Assembly: GCA_004172935.1 (NCBI GenBank)
Contig: SDZD01000041.1
Span: 1 to 56,399 of the forward strand
Direction: 5' to 3'
Source: a bacterium
GTDB taxonomy: Bacteria; Armatimonadota; Abditibacteriia; Abditibacteriales; Abditibacteriaceae
DNA: 56,399 bases
Shown here: positions 15,674-25,016 of the stretch, one piece after another
Layout of the letters: each line of letters starts with the position of its first letter
Position numbering within the stretch: the stretch's first letter is position 1
Program-made: the position numbers and the translations under genes
The notes under the pieces: generated by a model
Told to the model about the DNA's origin: nothing
Database searches by the model: none
What the model saw: the letters and a program-made list of their open reading frames with translations, nothing else

Positions 15674-18600
15674 CTATTTGGTGTTAGTGGCTGTTTCCAA
15701 TGTCACCGGGCCAAGTAAGCCAGAGGGCTGCAAGGTCGAGTTTGAGTTCCAAGGGTTGTAGGTCGTCCATGTTTGGCGCTGCGCTTCGGGCTTGCCCGAT
15801 TCCTCGATGAGCTTGTTCACCCACAGGTTCGCCACCGTGATTTCAAGTTGGTTGCCCGTTGGTTTGAGTACGCCCGTTGGAATCGTGGCGCGCCACGGGT
15901 CGCACCATACAACGCCCAAACCGGTGCCGTTCAGCTTCACCGAGGCGATGTTTTTCACCGTGCCCAACGATATTGCGGTGGGTTGCTTGCCCGCTGGAAC
16001 ATCGAATGTGGTGGTGTAGGTGGCTTTGCCCGAATAATATTTGATGCCCGGTTCGCTTCGCTTGCTCCAATCGTCCAACTTCTCGAAAGTGATGTTGGCT
16101 GGTCCGCCCCATTTGCTATCGAACGAGACGTTCCAGGGCCGCGACAGCGTTTGTGCTGTCTGGTAGGTCGGGAAGTTGGACACGTTGCGAATACGGGGTG
16201 TGCCCTTCTTGCGGAACATCACGAAGCCGCTTTCGCTGGGAGCCAGGTTCAGCGGAATCGAGGTCAAGCCTTTGCTGGTGGTGTAGTCGGGCAGGTCGCG
16301 TATGGTTCCAGTCGTCGCATCCCACCACTCCGGTTGGAAACCAGTGGTACGGAAGGTGGCTGTCGTCTGGATTGGGTTCTCTTTCGAGTTAGCGACGAAA
16401 TAGAGCTGGCCTTCGCGGGTGTTGCGGTGGATGAAGCGCATCGGTGCCGTCGCCGAGAAGTCGGGCGCGACTCCCGCGCTTTGAAGCACGTTGGCCGTTA
16501 GCGAGTAGTCGGGATAGATGGGGGTGGTCGTAATATCAAGTCCCCACGGCCCCATCGCGACCTGACCTAACTCCTTCGCGGCGTCCCACGGTCCCGCCGC
16601 CGTTGTGGAGGCGCTCCACTCCTTGCCCGTTTTAAGCGTTTGCTTTGTGCCATCGGCGTAACTGACATCGAGCGAACCTATCAGGCCCGCCGGGTTGGGG
16701 CTGTCGGTATCGTTGGTTCCTGTCACGGTGATGGCGTTTTCGCCGGGTTTGAGCCACTGTGCGATGTCTAATGTCGTTTGCAGGTGGAAGTTATCGCCGC
16801 TGCCCGCCGAATGACCATTGATGAACAGCTCGAAACTGTTGTCCGCCGTCATGGTGGCAATGGCGGTTTTGATGGCGCTCTTCTGGTCGATGTTGAGTGT
16901 GGTTTTGAAGTAGCGTTTACCAGCGGGCGCCGAATTGTTGGCACCTGCGTTTTCCCAAATCCATATCGCGTCTTTGAGCGCGGTGCTCTTATCGACGCTG
17001 GTCAAAAAGACTTTGCCCTTGCCCACTTTGCGCGATGCAGCATAAGGCGCTTTGCCCCACAGCTCCGTCGCAAGGGCCTTCACCTGAGCATCGCTATTGG
17101 GGTAGTTGCTCAGGCTCGGCGAGTTGACGGGCGGCATACCCATGATGGTGGCGCCCGCTTTGACGAGCGAGCTGATTTTGCTCAGCAACTCCGGCGTCAT
17201 GGTATCGACCGAAGGTAGCACCAACACGCGGTAAGTCGTGCCATCGGGCAGCACGATGTTGCCGTTTTTGACGCTGGCGCGCGCAATCAGCGTTTTCGGC
17301 GAACAGCCGTCGAAAGAGTAGCCTTTATGGTCACCCGAAGACAGCGCCGAAAGCGGAGGGGTGAAAATTTGCGGGGCGCCTTCGGGGGTGAGGTACAAAA
17401 TGTCGGAAACGGGCAGCCCCTGACGCAGCAATTGGCCGGTGCGCGCCATGTACTTATGGAACGCGGGCACCATGTCCCACCACGTCTGCGTGTGTTCCCA
17501 GTGAACGCCATACGGCCCCATCGTCATGCCGGGGAACTTGCCTAACTGCGGCTGATGTTGATAGCGGTGGATGACGAATTTATTGATGCCGTTGCAAAGC
17601 GCCCAGTCGAGTTGATTTTTCATCGAGCCGGGGTGCTGCAACCAGCCATCGCCGCCATCGGAGGTAAACGCTTCGGCGCCTATCACCGGGCGTCCATTGG
17701 TGTGCCCGATGGAAACCGCCTCGTAGCAGCTGTAGTCCGAATCTAAACCGTGTCCTCTCGACCAGAACTCGCCCATCGGCAAATCGGCGGTCGAACCCAA
17801 ATCCAGGTCTGCCGAAGGGTTCATGTCGTAAGGCTCCACCGAGAAGTTCAGCCCATGTTTATGGGCGTACTCCTTCATGTACATGCCGTGATTCTCGACG
17901 ATGAGTTCGGAGGCTGTCTGGCGCAAATCCCACAAAAAGCGCTCCGAGCGCTGCGTGTTATCGACGACATAGCCGAGCATCGCTGGCAGAAGCGGCAACG
18001 GATCGTAGCCGCGTCGTTTGATGAACTCTTTGCGGTAATTCTCCGACCAGTTTTGGGCGCTCATTTCCCAGCTATCGAAATGCAGCATCGTTAACCCGGC
18101 ATCGCCCTGACGGTAGTTCGGCCCCAGTTGCTTAAATAGCACATCGGCATAAGACGCCATGTGGTTGTCGAGTCCCCTGCGGTCGAATTTGTCGCTTTCA
18201 AAGCCCAATCCCGGAATGGGAGCGGGTCGGGTTGTGTTGCCTGCTGCCGTGCGTCCAAACCGCATAATCGTCCAGTTGCCAGCGGGCACGTCCCACTTCA
18301 AGCGGCCCTCTTTATCCAACTTGCCCGTCAGATCGATCATTTTGGCCGTCGAGAGCGTCTGCTCGGCGGGCACCGAATCGTACTGCGCCGACATCGGAAG
18401 ACGAGGGGGGACATTGGGCGCTGACGAGTAGGGCGCGCGATAATAGTCCGCTTTCTGTTCGACATTACTGATGCGGGCGTTGCCCGTTGGCGTTGGGAAG
18501 GCTATGACGACCTCATCCCGATAATAGTCCAGCCACTGAGTGCGCATTTCCGGCGACAGCGTGCCTTCACCGAAGTAAGGCGCGCGCGGCTTGGGGCGCT

Positions 18601-19093
18601 CTAACACGGCGTCGAAACTAGTGGGGCCAGAGACCGATGTTGTGCTGCCAACCAGATTCTGCATCGACAGTTCGGGAGTTACCCAGGGGCCGCCGCTACC
18701 GTTCCAGCCGGGGCCGGAGCCGAGCGCGATCTGGATGCCCAGTCGCTTGGCTTCGCTCACGGCGTATACAAACAGCTGCTGCCACTCTGGCCCCATATAT
18801 TGCACTGGCCCGCGCGGTACGCCGATATTGACTTCCAGATAAATGGCGCCACCGATGCCCGCCTTCTTCATCTCCTCCAAATCGTTGTGGATGCCCTCTT
18901 TACTGAGGTTGCCATCCATGAAGTACCAATAAACCCACGGACGAGCGGTATCAGGCGGCGAAACGAAGTCGGCGCTCAGCGACCGAGCGGGCGTCGTCTG
19001 GGCCAATAGTGGTGCGCCATTGGTCGCCAGCAGAGCGGCGCCCAGGCAAAAACGCGAAAACGATGTAGTGGAAAAACGAGAATGAAGTGCCAT
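15674..19093 (-). CDS. Secreted GH106-type glycoside hydrolase (alpha-L-rhamnosidase-like)
   Basis: A protein of about 1,139 residues with a signal peptide (FCLGAALLATNGAPLLAQ). The mature N-terminus shows the GH106 opening, PPDTARPWVYWYFMDGNLSKEG followed by DLEEMKKAGIGG, then GPEWQQLF, GPGWNGSGGPWV and a long TIM-barrel region with HFDSWEMSAQNW, VEPYDMNP and GAEAFTSDGGDGW. The C-terminal third contains galactose-binding-like beta domains ending in LNGTGLGVVW and a LWVNKLIEE segment. It would act outside the inner membrane, releasing rhamnose or a related sugar from plant or bacterial polysaccharide. An upstream in-frame ATG at 19204 exists; 19093 gives a normal signal peptide. It is a single-gene transcript ending in a strong hairpin. 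Confidence 0.88.
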   Translation of the reverse strand: MALHSRFSTTSFSRFCLGAALLATNGAPLLAQTTPARSLSADFVSPPDTARPWVYWYFMDGNLSKEGIHNDLEEMKKAGIGGAIYLEVNIGVPRGPVQYMGPEWQQLFVYAVSEAKRLGIQIALGSGPGWNGSGGPWVTPELSMQNLVGSTTSVSGPTSFDAVLERPKPRAPYFGEGTLSPEMRTQWLDYYRDEVVIAFPTPTGNARISNVEQKADYYRAPYSSAPNVPPRLPMSAQYDSVPAEQTLSTAKMIDLTGKLDKEGRLKWDVPAGNWTIMRFGRTAAGNTTRPAPIPGLGFESDKFDRRGLDNHMASYADVLFKQLGPNYRQGDAGLTMLHFDSWEMSAQNWSENYRKEFIKRRGYDPLPLLPAMLGYVVDNTQRSERFLWDLRQTASELIVENHGMYMKEYAHKHGLNFSVEPYDMNPSADLDLGSTADLPMGEFWSRGHGLDSDYSCYEAVSIGHTNGRPVIGAEAFTSDGGDGWLQHPGSMKNQLDWALCNGINKFVIHRYQHQPQLGKFPGMTMGPYGVHWEHTQTWWDMVPAFHKYMARTGQLLRQGLPVSDILYLTPEGAPQIFTPPLSALSSGDHKGYSFDGCSPKTLIARASVKNGNIVLPDGTTYRVLVLPSVDTMTPELLSKISSLVKAGATIMGMPPVNSPSLSNYPNSDAQVKALATELWGKAPYAASRKVGKGKVFLTSVDKSTALKDAIWIWENAGANNSAPAGKRYFKTTLNIDQKSAIKTAIATMTADNSFELFINGHSAGSGDNFHLQTTLDIAQWLKPGENAITVTGTNDTDSPNPAGLIGSLDVSYADGTKQTLKTGKEWSASTTAAGPWDAAKELGQVAMGPWGLDITTTPIYPDYSLTANVLQSAGVAPDFSATAPMRFIHRNTREGQLYFVANSKENPIQTTATFRTTGFQPEWWDATTGTIRDLPDYTTSKGLTSIPLNLAPSESGFVMFRKKGTPRIRNVSNFPTYQTAQTLSRPWNVSFDSKWGGPANITFEKLDDWSKRSEPGIKYYSGKATYTTTFDVPAGKQPTAISLGTVKNIASVKLNGTGLGVVWCDPWRATIPTGVLKPTGNQLEITVANLWVNKLIEESGKPEAQRQTWTTYNPWNSNSTLQPSGLLGPVTLETATNTK

Positions 19094-19190
19094 AACGTTA
19101 TGGATTAGAGTGTTGACTATGTCGTTAGATGTGGGAGATTTGGAGGGGTTTGCAGCAATGCAGCAAGTGTGGCAGACGACCGCAACAGGA

Positions 19191-19209
19191 GGCCGATAAT
19201 TCATCGGCC
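19191..19209 (-). terminator. Possible terminator hairpin behind the 19256-19987 pseudopilin
   Basis: A 7-bp stem (GGCCGAT/ATCGGCC) with a 5-base loop lies 47 bases past the pseudopilin stop. There is no T-run, so support is weak. Confidence 0.3.
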
Positions 19210-19255
19210 CCCTGTCGGGTTTGGAGAACGCTTTCTCTTATGCAAGACGTATTGT

Positions 19256-19987
19256 TTATGCGGTGGGGTTAAAGGTGGGGTTGTTCTGTGAGGTCGTCAG
19301 TGGTGTATAAGCCGAATAGATGCTGGCGCTCTGGCGAGTCGTCAGGCCTTTGTACGACTTGACGTGACCATCGGCGAACAGGATGTTGTGGCTTTCGAGG
19401 TGGCGCTGTGCCGACCCGGTTCGGAACGAGGCCAGAGCCGAGCCACAACTTGTCGTCCCGCCGCAACCTGTCTCCCAGCTATCGGCATAATCGCCGACGC
19501 CATCGCCCGCCATCACCGTTAAGGAGACCTGACCGATGGCTGCAATCGACATCCCCCGGTTTCTGCCGGTAGTGGGGTCCCAGCCCATTAACAGATTATA
19601 GAAGTAGTCGCTATAGCCGGGAGTGGCCGAAGTCGGTAGTTGAGCCGCCGTCGTTTCACTGGGACACTGGTAAATCTGGTGGCTCTTCATGTAGGGCTGA
19701 ATCGCGATCCACGTTCCACCATAGCCATCTCCCCCCGTCGTATCGGCTACTCCGTTGTTGCGCAGCAACGGGAACTTTTCATCGTAGTCCTGTGTGTACT
19801 GCGCGACTCCCAGGCCAATTTGCTTCAAATTACTTTGGCAGGAAGCGCGGCGCGCATTCTCGCGGGCGCGGGCAAAAACCGGAAACAGAATCGCTGCCAG
19901 AATCGCGATAATAGCGATGACAACCAGCAATTCTATTAATGTGAACGCAGATTTGCGTCGGAAGAAGGTAGGTTTAAATGAGGCCAC
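19256..19987 (-). CDS. Pseudopilin-like secreted protein (H-x9-DG type)
   Basis: A 243-residue copy with AFTLIELLVVIAIIAILAAI, then FARARENARRASCQSNLKQIG and, near the end, HLESHNILFADG (H-x9-DG, with the first His as H). GTG at 19987 is chosen as start because it gives the leader VASFKPTFFRRKS before the cleavage site; AAGGGG lies 12 bases upstream. An in-frame ATG at 20107 would give an unusually long 57-residue leader. Transcribed toward the GH106 gene, but with its own start and a gap of 162 bases, so co-transcription is possible and not shown. Confidence 0.85.
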   Translation of the reverse strand: MASFKPTFFRRKSAFTLIELLVVIAIIAILAAILFPVFARARENARRASCQSNLKQIGLGVAQYTQDYDEKFPLLRNNGVADTTGGDGYGGTWIAIQPYMKSHQIYQCPSETTAAQLPTSATPGYSDYFYNLLMGWDPTTGRNRGMSIAAIGQVSLTVMAGDGVGDYADSWETGCGGTTSCGSALASFRTGSAQRHLESHNILFADGHVKSYKGLTTRQSASIYSAYTPLTTSQNNPTFNPTA

Positions 19988-20293
19988 ATTCCCAATATAC
20001 CCCTTAGGGCCGCAAAAAAAACGATGATTTGTCGCCACTTTTCGCCTTTTAGTCGGGTAACCCACAAGTCCGTGCCCCTCGGATAACTCACGGGCAACTT
20101 TCATCAATCAGCGGGGCTTGCTTGACCCAGCGACCTCAACTCGGCCAATGACATTTGGCGGCTGAGAGAAGGTTGACACTGTTGCGACCTGTAAGGGTAA
20201 CCCCTCTCATGTGGTGGCGAGTTCTTTGTATTGCATGGCCGCAGGTGTAGGCCTATAAACCTCCGTGCCCACCTTTAGGCTTTAAAATTTAGC
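19988..20293. other. Intergenic region between a pseudopilin and a surface-protein gene
   Basis: This divergent promoter region of 306 bases contains TTGACA at 20173-20178 and several short G/C stems between 20160 and 20280. A GGCTGAGAGAAGG string at 20158-20170 recalls a TPP element, but the ACCTGATC and GGAGGGA blocks are missing. No gene seen. Confidence 0.45.
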
Positions 20294-22606
20294 ATGTCGT
20301 ATCGAAATAGATGTATCGTGAGTTGTGCCCTTCTTTCCGGCTTGCTTCTGGCCGCTTCTGGGACTGCGCACGCAACTACTTATTATTGGGTAGGGGCGGA
20401 TGGTAGTTCATGGAACAACGCTGCCAACTGGTCGCCGAGCGCGATACCCGGTGAAAAGGATAGTGTTGTCATCCCTGGTAAGAAGAAAGTGGCGGTTTCC
20501 GTCGCTGTGGCCGTTGCCAATTTGAGCGTTGGGGCCGGGGCCGAAGTCAAAAATGGCGGCAAAATAAAAGTTAGCGGCCGTACCAATTCGACGGGCCTAT
20601 TCACTGGCGCGGGCACGCTCGATGTTCCCAAGGGGGCAGTCGCCACTTTCAACGTCAACAAGTCGAGCGTGTTGGCCGCGACCAGCGGCACCACTGCTCC
20701 GGCTGTCGTGTTCGCTCCCATCACCAACAAGGGCCGCATCGTTACCAACGTGGCTCAGGGCTGCCGAGTCGATTTCGCCGCTATCCAAAACTCTGGCTCT
20801 ACTCAAATCATCTCCGACGGTACCGTAACTTTCAAGGACATCAAAAACACCCAACAAATTGATGTAAAAGCATCGGGTACCGTCACTCTGGCCAAAATTG
20901 ATAACGCCAGTGGTGGCTCGATTTCTATCGCTTCGACACTCCCTGCTACGCCACTGGTAGGAACAAGGTCAACGCGCAGTGGTAAGGACGACGGTGGCAA
21001 CGGCGATGATGGAAACGACGATAATGACGACCCTTCAGTCGTTCATCTCGACGACTTGACTAATCATAAGGGCGGCAAAGTAAAGCTGTCGGGTGTCAAA
21101 GGTGGCCGTTTGTTCAATGGTAAATCCATCGACAACGAGGGCGATATGGAAATCAGTGGCGCTCAGACGCTGCTCGATGGTGATGTCCTCAATTCAGCGG
21201 GCGGCACTCTCACCTTCGGCGACGATGCCACTGTTTTTCCTTCGGGTGGCAAGGCTCCCAAACTCAGGAACTCCGGGAAAATTGTTAAAGTGGCTGGCAG
21301 CGATGCCACGCTGAAAGTCGAATGGACCAACACCGGGCAGGTTGTGGTTGAAGAAGGCACTCTGCACGTGCGCCTTGCTAATAAGAAAGGCGCTACCCAG
21401 ACCAGCGGCACCACCACGCTCGAAGGTGGCGTGCTTTCGATAGAAGACGACACCTCTGCCACGTCCAAAGGTGTTTTTGAAGTAGCGGGTGGCGTTGTGG
21501 ATGGCATCGGCACCATCGAAGGCAACGTCATCAATTCGGCTGGAAGTTTCAGACCGGGACATTCGCCCGGCACCATCACCATCAACGGCAATTTCACCCA
21601 GACATCGGGTGGCGTGTTGGACATGGAATTGGGCGGCTCTGCACCGGGAACAGGTTACGACCAGATTCTCGTTAAGGGTACCGCGTACCTCGCCGGAACT
21701 CTTAACCTCATTCGCTGGAATAATTATGTGCCTCGTGATGGCGATGTCTATACGCTGTTCACCTACTACTCCAAAGTCGGCAACTTCACTAAGTTCGTCG
21801 ATACCACGCCCACTTCCGGCATTGGTTACGACACCACACTAACCCCCACCGATTATGAGGTCAGTTGTTACTCTACTGCCCCCACCGATACGGTGCCCCC
21901 AGCAGTTGCGATTACTTCGCCTGTTAACGGACGCGGCGCGCCCTCATTCACATCGGCCACTGGCACTGCCAGCGATAACTTTGGTGTCGCCAGCGTAACG
22001 GGACGCCTGTATCGTTATGCCAACACAGTGACGGGTGTTCCTGCCGGCTACTGGAACGGCGGCACTTCATGGACTGCCACCGCAACCGCCGATAACGAAG
22101 AACTCGCCAGAGGCACAACCGCTTGGACATTCGCTTTCCCAACTCTGCCCGCAGGACGCTACTCGCTGCGTACCACCGCTAAAGACGCGGCGGGTAACAG
22201 CTCTTTCAGCCCCACGATTTCGTTCTGGGTTGACCCCAACGCCCCTTCGGTTCTCACTGTCGATACCCCCGCAAGTGGTTCAACTGTTTCAGCCCTCTTT
22301 TCACTGGGCGGAGCCGTCAGCGATGCCGCTGATGGCAGCGGTATTATGAGCGTGCAAGGCCAGTTGCGTCGCCTCGCCGATGGCTTGTACTGGAATGGTT
22401 CCAGTTGGTCGGCGAACGTGTTCTCGTTCTCGGTCACCCTGTCAGGAACGCGCTGGTCTCGCTTCACAAACCTGCCCACCGGAACCAATCTCAAAACGGG
22501 TACTTACAGCGCCATAGTAATAGCAACCGACCGAGCAGGCAACACCCGAAGCACCACCTCAAACTTCACCGTCAGCACAGCAAAAACCTCCGTCAACAGC
22601 GGATAA
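20294..22606 (+). CDS. Large secreted surface protein with beta-helix-like and Ig-like parts
   Basis: A 770-residue protein with a clear signal peptide (LLSGLLLAASGTAHA). It begins with the YYWVGADGSSWNNAANWS motif common in autotransporter-like passengers. Residues about 60-430 are Val/Gly/Asn-rich short repeats expected to form a beta-helix, interrupted by an acidic Asp/Gly/Asn linker (about 232-250). A closing block has FRPGHSPGTITINGNFTQ. Residues about 535-760 contain two Ig-like repeats (ITSPVNG..., VDTPASGS...), each with a YWNGGTSW or YWNGSSWS signature. No membrane anchor or catalytic motif is visible. Probably a surface adhesin or structural protein; function unknown. Confidence 0.82.
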   Translation: MSYRNRCIVSCALLSGLLLAASGTAHATTYYWVGADGSSWNNAANWSPSAIPGEKDSVVIPGKKKVAVSVAVAVANLSVGAGAEVKNGGKIKVSGRTNSTGLFTGAGTLDVPKGAVATFNVNKSSVLAATSGTTAPAVVFAPITNKGRIVTNVAQGCRVDFAAIQNSGSTQIISDGTVTFKDIKNTQQIDVKASGTVTLAKIDNASGGSISIASTLPATPLVGTRSTRSGKDDGGNGDDGNDDNDDPSVVHLDDLTNHKGGKVKLSGVKGGRLFNGKSIDNEGDMEISGAQTLLDGDVLNSAGGTLTFGDDATVFPSGGKAPKLRNSGKIVKVAGSDATLKVEWTNTGQVVVEEGTLHVRLANKKGATQTSGTTTLEGGVLSIEDDTSATSKGVFEVAGGVVDGIGTIEGNVINSAGSFRPGHSPGTITINGNFTQTSGGVLDMELGGSAPGTGYDQILVKGTAYLAGTLNLIRWNNYVPRDGDVYTLFTYYSKVGNFTKFVDTTPTSGIGYDTTLTPTDYEVSCYSTAPTDTVPPAVAITSPVNGRGAPSFTSATGTASDNFGVASVTGRLYRYANTVTGVPAGYWNGGTSWTATATADNEELARGTTAWTFAFPTLPAGRYSLRTTAKDAAGNSSFSPTISFWVDPNAPSVLTVDTPASGSTVSALFSLGGAVSDAADGSGIMSVQGQLRRLADGLYWNGSSWSANVFSFSVTLSGTRWSRFTNLPTGTNLKTGTYSAIVIATDRAGNTRSTTSNFTVSTAKTSVNSG

Positions 22607-22608
22607 CC

Positions 22609-22643
22609 AAAAAAGGGCACCTCCAAATCGAGGTGCCCTTTTT
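22609..22643 (+). terminator. Rho-independent terminator of the surface-protein gene
   Basis: A GGGCACCTC/GAGGTGCCC stem with a 6-base loop, flanked by A6 and T5, immediately follows the stop. Confidence 0.92.
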
Positions 22644-22701
22644 ATATCGCATCCATCTACAGTCCAACCCACCACCCAGAAACCCGACTGTCCTCCTCCT
22701 T

Positions 22702-22855
22702 CCCCCCTCTCAAATCTCTGCGTCTCCGCGCCTCTGCGGTTTAAAAATTCATTCCTATCCCTTTCCTACTATAGCCGCGCCAGAACCAAGATTCCCTCTC
22801 AAAAATTCCTCTGTGCTTCTTATGCTCCTCTGTGCCCTCTGTGTTTAAAAATACC
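22702..22855. repeat. CTCTGTG/CTCTGCG-type intergenic repeat cluster
   Basis: Two blocks of imperfect CTCTG(T/C)G(T/C) units lie here, at 22712-22743 (CTCTGCG, CCTCTGCGG) and 22809-22850 (CCTCTGTGCTTCTTATG, CTCCTCTGTGCCCTCTGTG), each ending in TTTAAAAAT. A related unit is found on the other strand at 32450-32490 and a decayed one at 32610-32640. Such strings recur between genes in many bacterial genomes; origin unknown. Confidence 0.6.
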
Positions 22856-22873
22856 TTTCAGTTCCTTCGAGGC

Positions 22874-24994
22874 TCACTGTAAAAGCGGGACAGAGATCGA
22901 AACGCGGGTGCCCTTTGCGTGACGCTCGACAGCCAGTTCGCCGCCCGCAATCGCCAGTAACGCGGCATGAAGTCCCAATCCGGCGCCGCTCGATTCTTCC
23001 TTGGAAAGCGCCACAGGGGCGTTTGAACCGATGCCGTCGTCTTCGATGAGCAGTTGCAGGGCAGGGCGCGGTTTCGATTGAATCGAGGCGCGCACTTCGA
23101 CTGACAGTTCGCGTTTCGAGTCGCCGCCGCGTGCATGGCGGGCTGTGTTGCGTAGCGCCTCGCGCGACGCGAAAAACAGTGTTTGCGATAGCGATGGCGA
23201 CAGGCTTTTGGCGGCTTCGTGCGCTTCTTCGTTGGCGCCAAATTGGCTTGAGTCGAACGAACTGGCGAGTTCGACTTCCAGTTCGCGTTTCAATGCCACC
23301 AACGCATCGGGCGGCGCCGTGTTTTGCGAGGGCAACTCGCGTAGCAAGTTCGAGATGTCGCGGTGCGCTTGCACGATGAGGTCGCGCGCATCGGGACCGG
23401 GCACGTTCCAACTTAGCAAGGCGCCGTGCAATAGCGGCAAAATGTCGTCGTGTAATCGGCGTTTGGCGCTGGTATCGAGTGAGGCGATTTCGGCCAACTT
23501 CTGGCTTTGCAGCGCGCGTAAGCGAGCCGCCAACGAACCCGCCGCCCCGATGTCGAGCAGGTAGGCGCCCGTCGAGCGTGCCAACTCGATTTCCTCGACG
23601 GTGTAAAGCGCGCCATCGCGCCGGGGGCCAAGCAGTAGGATTCCGGTTTCGCGTTCGGCGCCCAGACGAGCCGCCAGAGTCCAACCGTTTTCGCCACCCA
23701 ACGCGCGCACCGTTTCACCGCCTGTGCTGATGGAGTTCCAGCTCGGATCGAACGGCAAATGCTGCGGAAACACGCGCGCCTCGCCGAACAGCGGCGCCAG
23801 TAGTGGCGATGGAATCAGTGCCGCCCGCGAAGCACCTATCAACGACTCGCACAGCGTTTCGAGTGGCAACGAAACCGAGCGGTCGAGTTCGCTCTGCCGC
23901 CCCGATGCCAGCCCCTCCAGCCAGTGTCCGCTCGAAACGAAGGCGCGCAAGCGGTTCAACTCGCGGTCACGCTCGGCGAGCGCGCGCCACGCGAACAGCG
24001 CCAGAAACGAACTCAAACACGCCGACGATAGTAGCAATGTGTAAATCGGCCTCCATGCCATCCCCCACGTGCCGCCGACGAGGGTCGCGTACAGCGCCGC
24101 GAAAATAATCACCGCGCGCCACTGCGATAGCACGCCGCGCCGAGGCAGGGTTTTGCCAGTGAAAATTTCGTAAGACACGACGGCTTTTCCAAACAGCAGC
24201 ACCGACAGGCTAATGCAGACGATGAGGGTCAAATCGGCGTCATCTATCCAGTTGGCGACCTGCCCCGTCAGGTTGAGTAGGGCATAACTCCCGGTGATGA
24301 TGTCGCCCGTTCCAATCGTGACGAGGGCACCCGCGACACCCAACGACACCAGAAACTGGCACAGCGACGAGGCGAACAGCAGCGGACGTGCGCGCCGAAT
24401 CGCTTCCTCGCGCCGCCACGATTCGGTGCGAATCGGCGATGAAACCGCCGCCAGGCTGGTTCCGGTGCAAAGCACGAGGAAGAACGGATATAGCAGCAGC
24501 AGCGCCCGAATCGCCCAGAACGCGCTTTCGTGCCCATGCTCATCAAGTCCAAATGGTGTCCAGCGCCCTCTGGGGGCGCCCAACAGCGATAGCGCCACCA
24601 ACGACCCCGCGCCAAAGATGCACAAACAAAGCGGAATCATCATGCGCCGCTTGAGCCGGGTGCCATTGCCGCCCGCCTGAAACGCCCCGCAGTGCCACAG
24701 CATCAGCAGTAGCCAACCGAGCGGAAGCGCCACAACTGGCAGCGACAAAATAGCCCACCACCCCGGCGAGGTTTCCAGCAACGTATCGAGCGAATAGTCG
24801 AGCGCGACGGTATGCAGCGCGAAAAAAACCGCGCCAAGCATTAGCCCACTGCCCGCCAGATAGGTTCCCCACGAACGCTCGCGCGCGTTGAGAAACACCG
24901 TCAGGCTCAGCCACAGCATGAGCAGAAAGTTGAAGATCGAAACCGCGTACTGCGCCCACGGACGCAGCGCATCGACCCACAGCGAATAAAGCAT
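22874..24994 (-). CDS. Membrane sensor histidine kinase (NarL/UhpB-type)
   Basis: About 706 residues. The N-terminal half holds eight or more hydrophobic segments (about 10-350), followed by a GAF-like middle and a HisKA_3 type transmitter. The phosphoacceptor is in RRLHDDILPLLH (His near 515). The N box is REALRNTARHARGG, G1 is EDDGIGSN and G2 is GAGLGLHAA. The ATG at 24994 is preferred, giving MLYSLWVDALRPW at the first membrane segment; a longer frame to 25138 overlaps the regulator gene. It lies 22 bases after the response-regulator stop, so the two form a regulator-first two-component operon. The signal sensed is unknown. Confidence 0.87.
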   Translation of the reverse strand: MLYSLWVDALRPWAQYAVSIFNFLLMLWLSLTVFLNARERSWGTYLAGSGLMLGAVFFALHTVALDYSLDTLLETSPGWWAILSLPVVALPLGWLLLMLWHCGAFQAGGNGTRLKRRMMIPLCLCIFGAGSLVALSLLGAPRGRWTPFGLDEHGHESAFWAIRALLLLYPFFLVLCTGTSLAAVSSPIRTESWRREEAIRRARPLLFASSLCQFLVSLGVAGALVTIGTGDIITGSYALLNLTGQVANWIDDADLTLIVCISLSVLLFGKAVVSYEIFTGKTLPRRGVLSQWRAVIIFAALYATLVGGTWGMAWRPIYTLLLSSACLSSFLALFAWRALAERDRELNRLRAFVSSGHWLEGLASGRQSELDRSVSLPLETLCESLIGASRAALIPSPLLAPLFGEARVFPQHLPFDPSWNSISTGGETVRALGGENGWTLAARLGAERETGILLLGPRRDGALYTVEEIELARSTGAYLLDIGAAGSLAARLRALQSQKLAEIASLDTSAKRRLHDDILPLLHGALLSWNVPGPDARDLIVQAHRDISNLLRELPSQNTAPPDALVALKRELEVELASSFDSSQFGANEEAHEAAKSLSPSLSQTLFFASREALRNTARHARGGDSKRELSVEVRASIQSKPRPALQLLIEDDGIGSNAPVALSKEESSGAGLGLHAALLAIAGGELAVERHAKGTRVSISVPLLQ

Positions 24995-25016
24995 CAGAGA
25001 GTTGATTCTCCCGCCA

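Noticed and set aside
20158..20280. Possible second riboswitch upstream of the surface-protein gene
   Set aside because: Only CTGAGAGA recalls a TPP element; ACCTGATC and the GGAGGGA end are missing and no other class fits.
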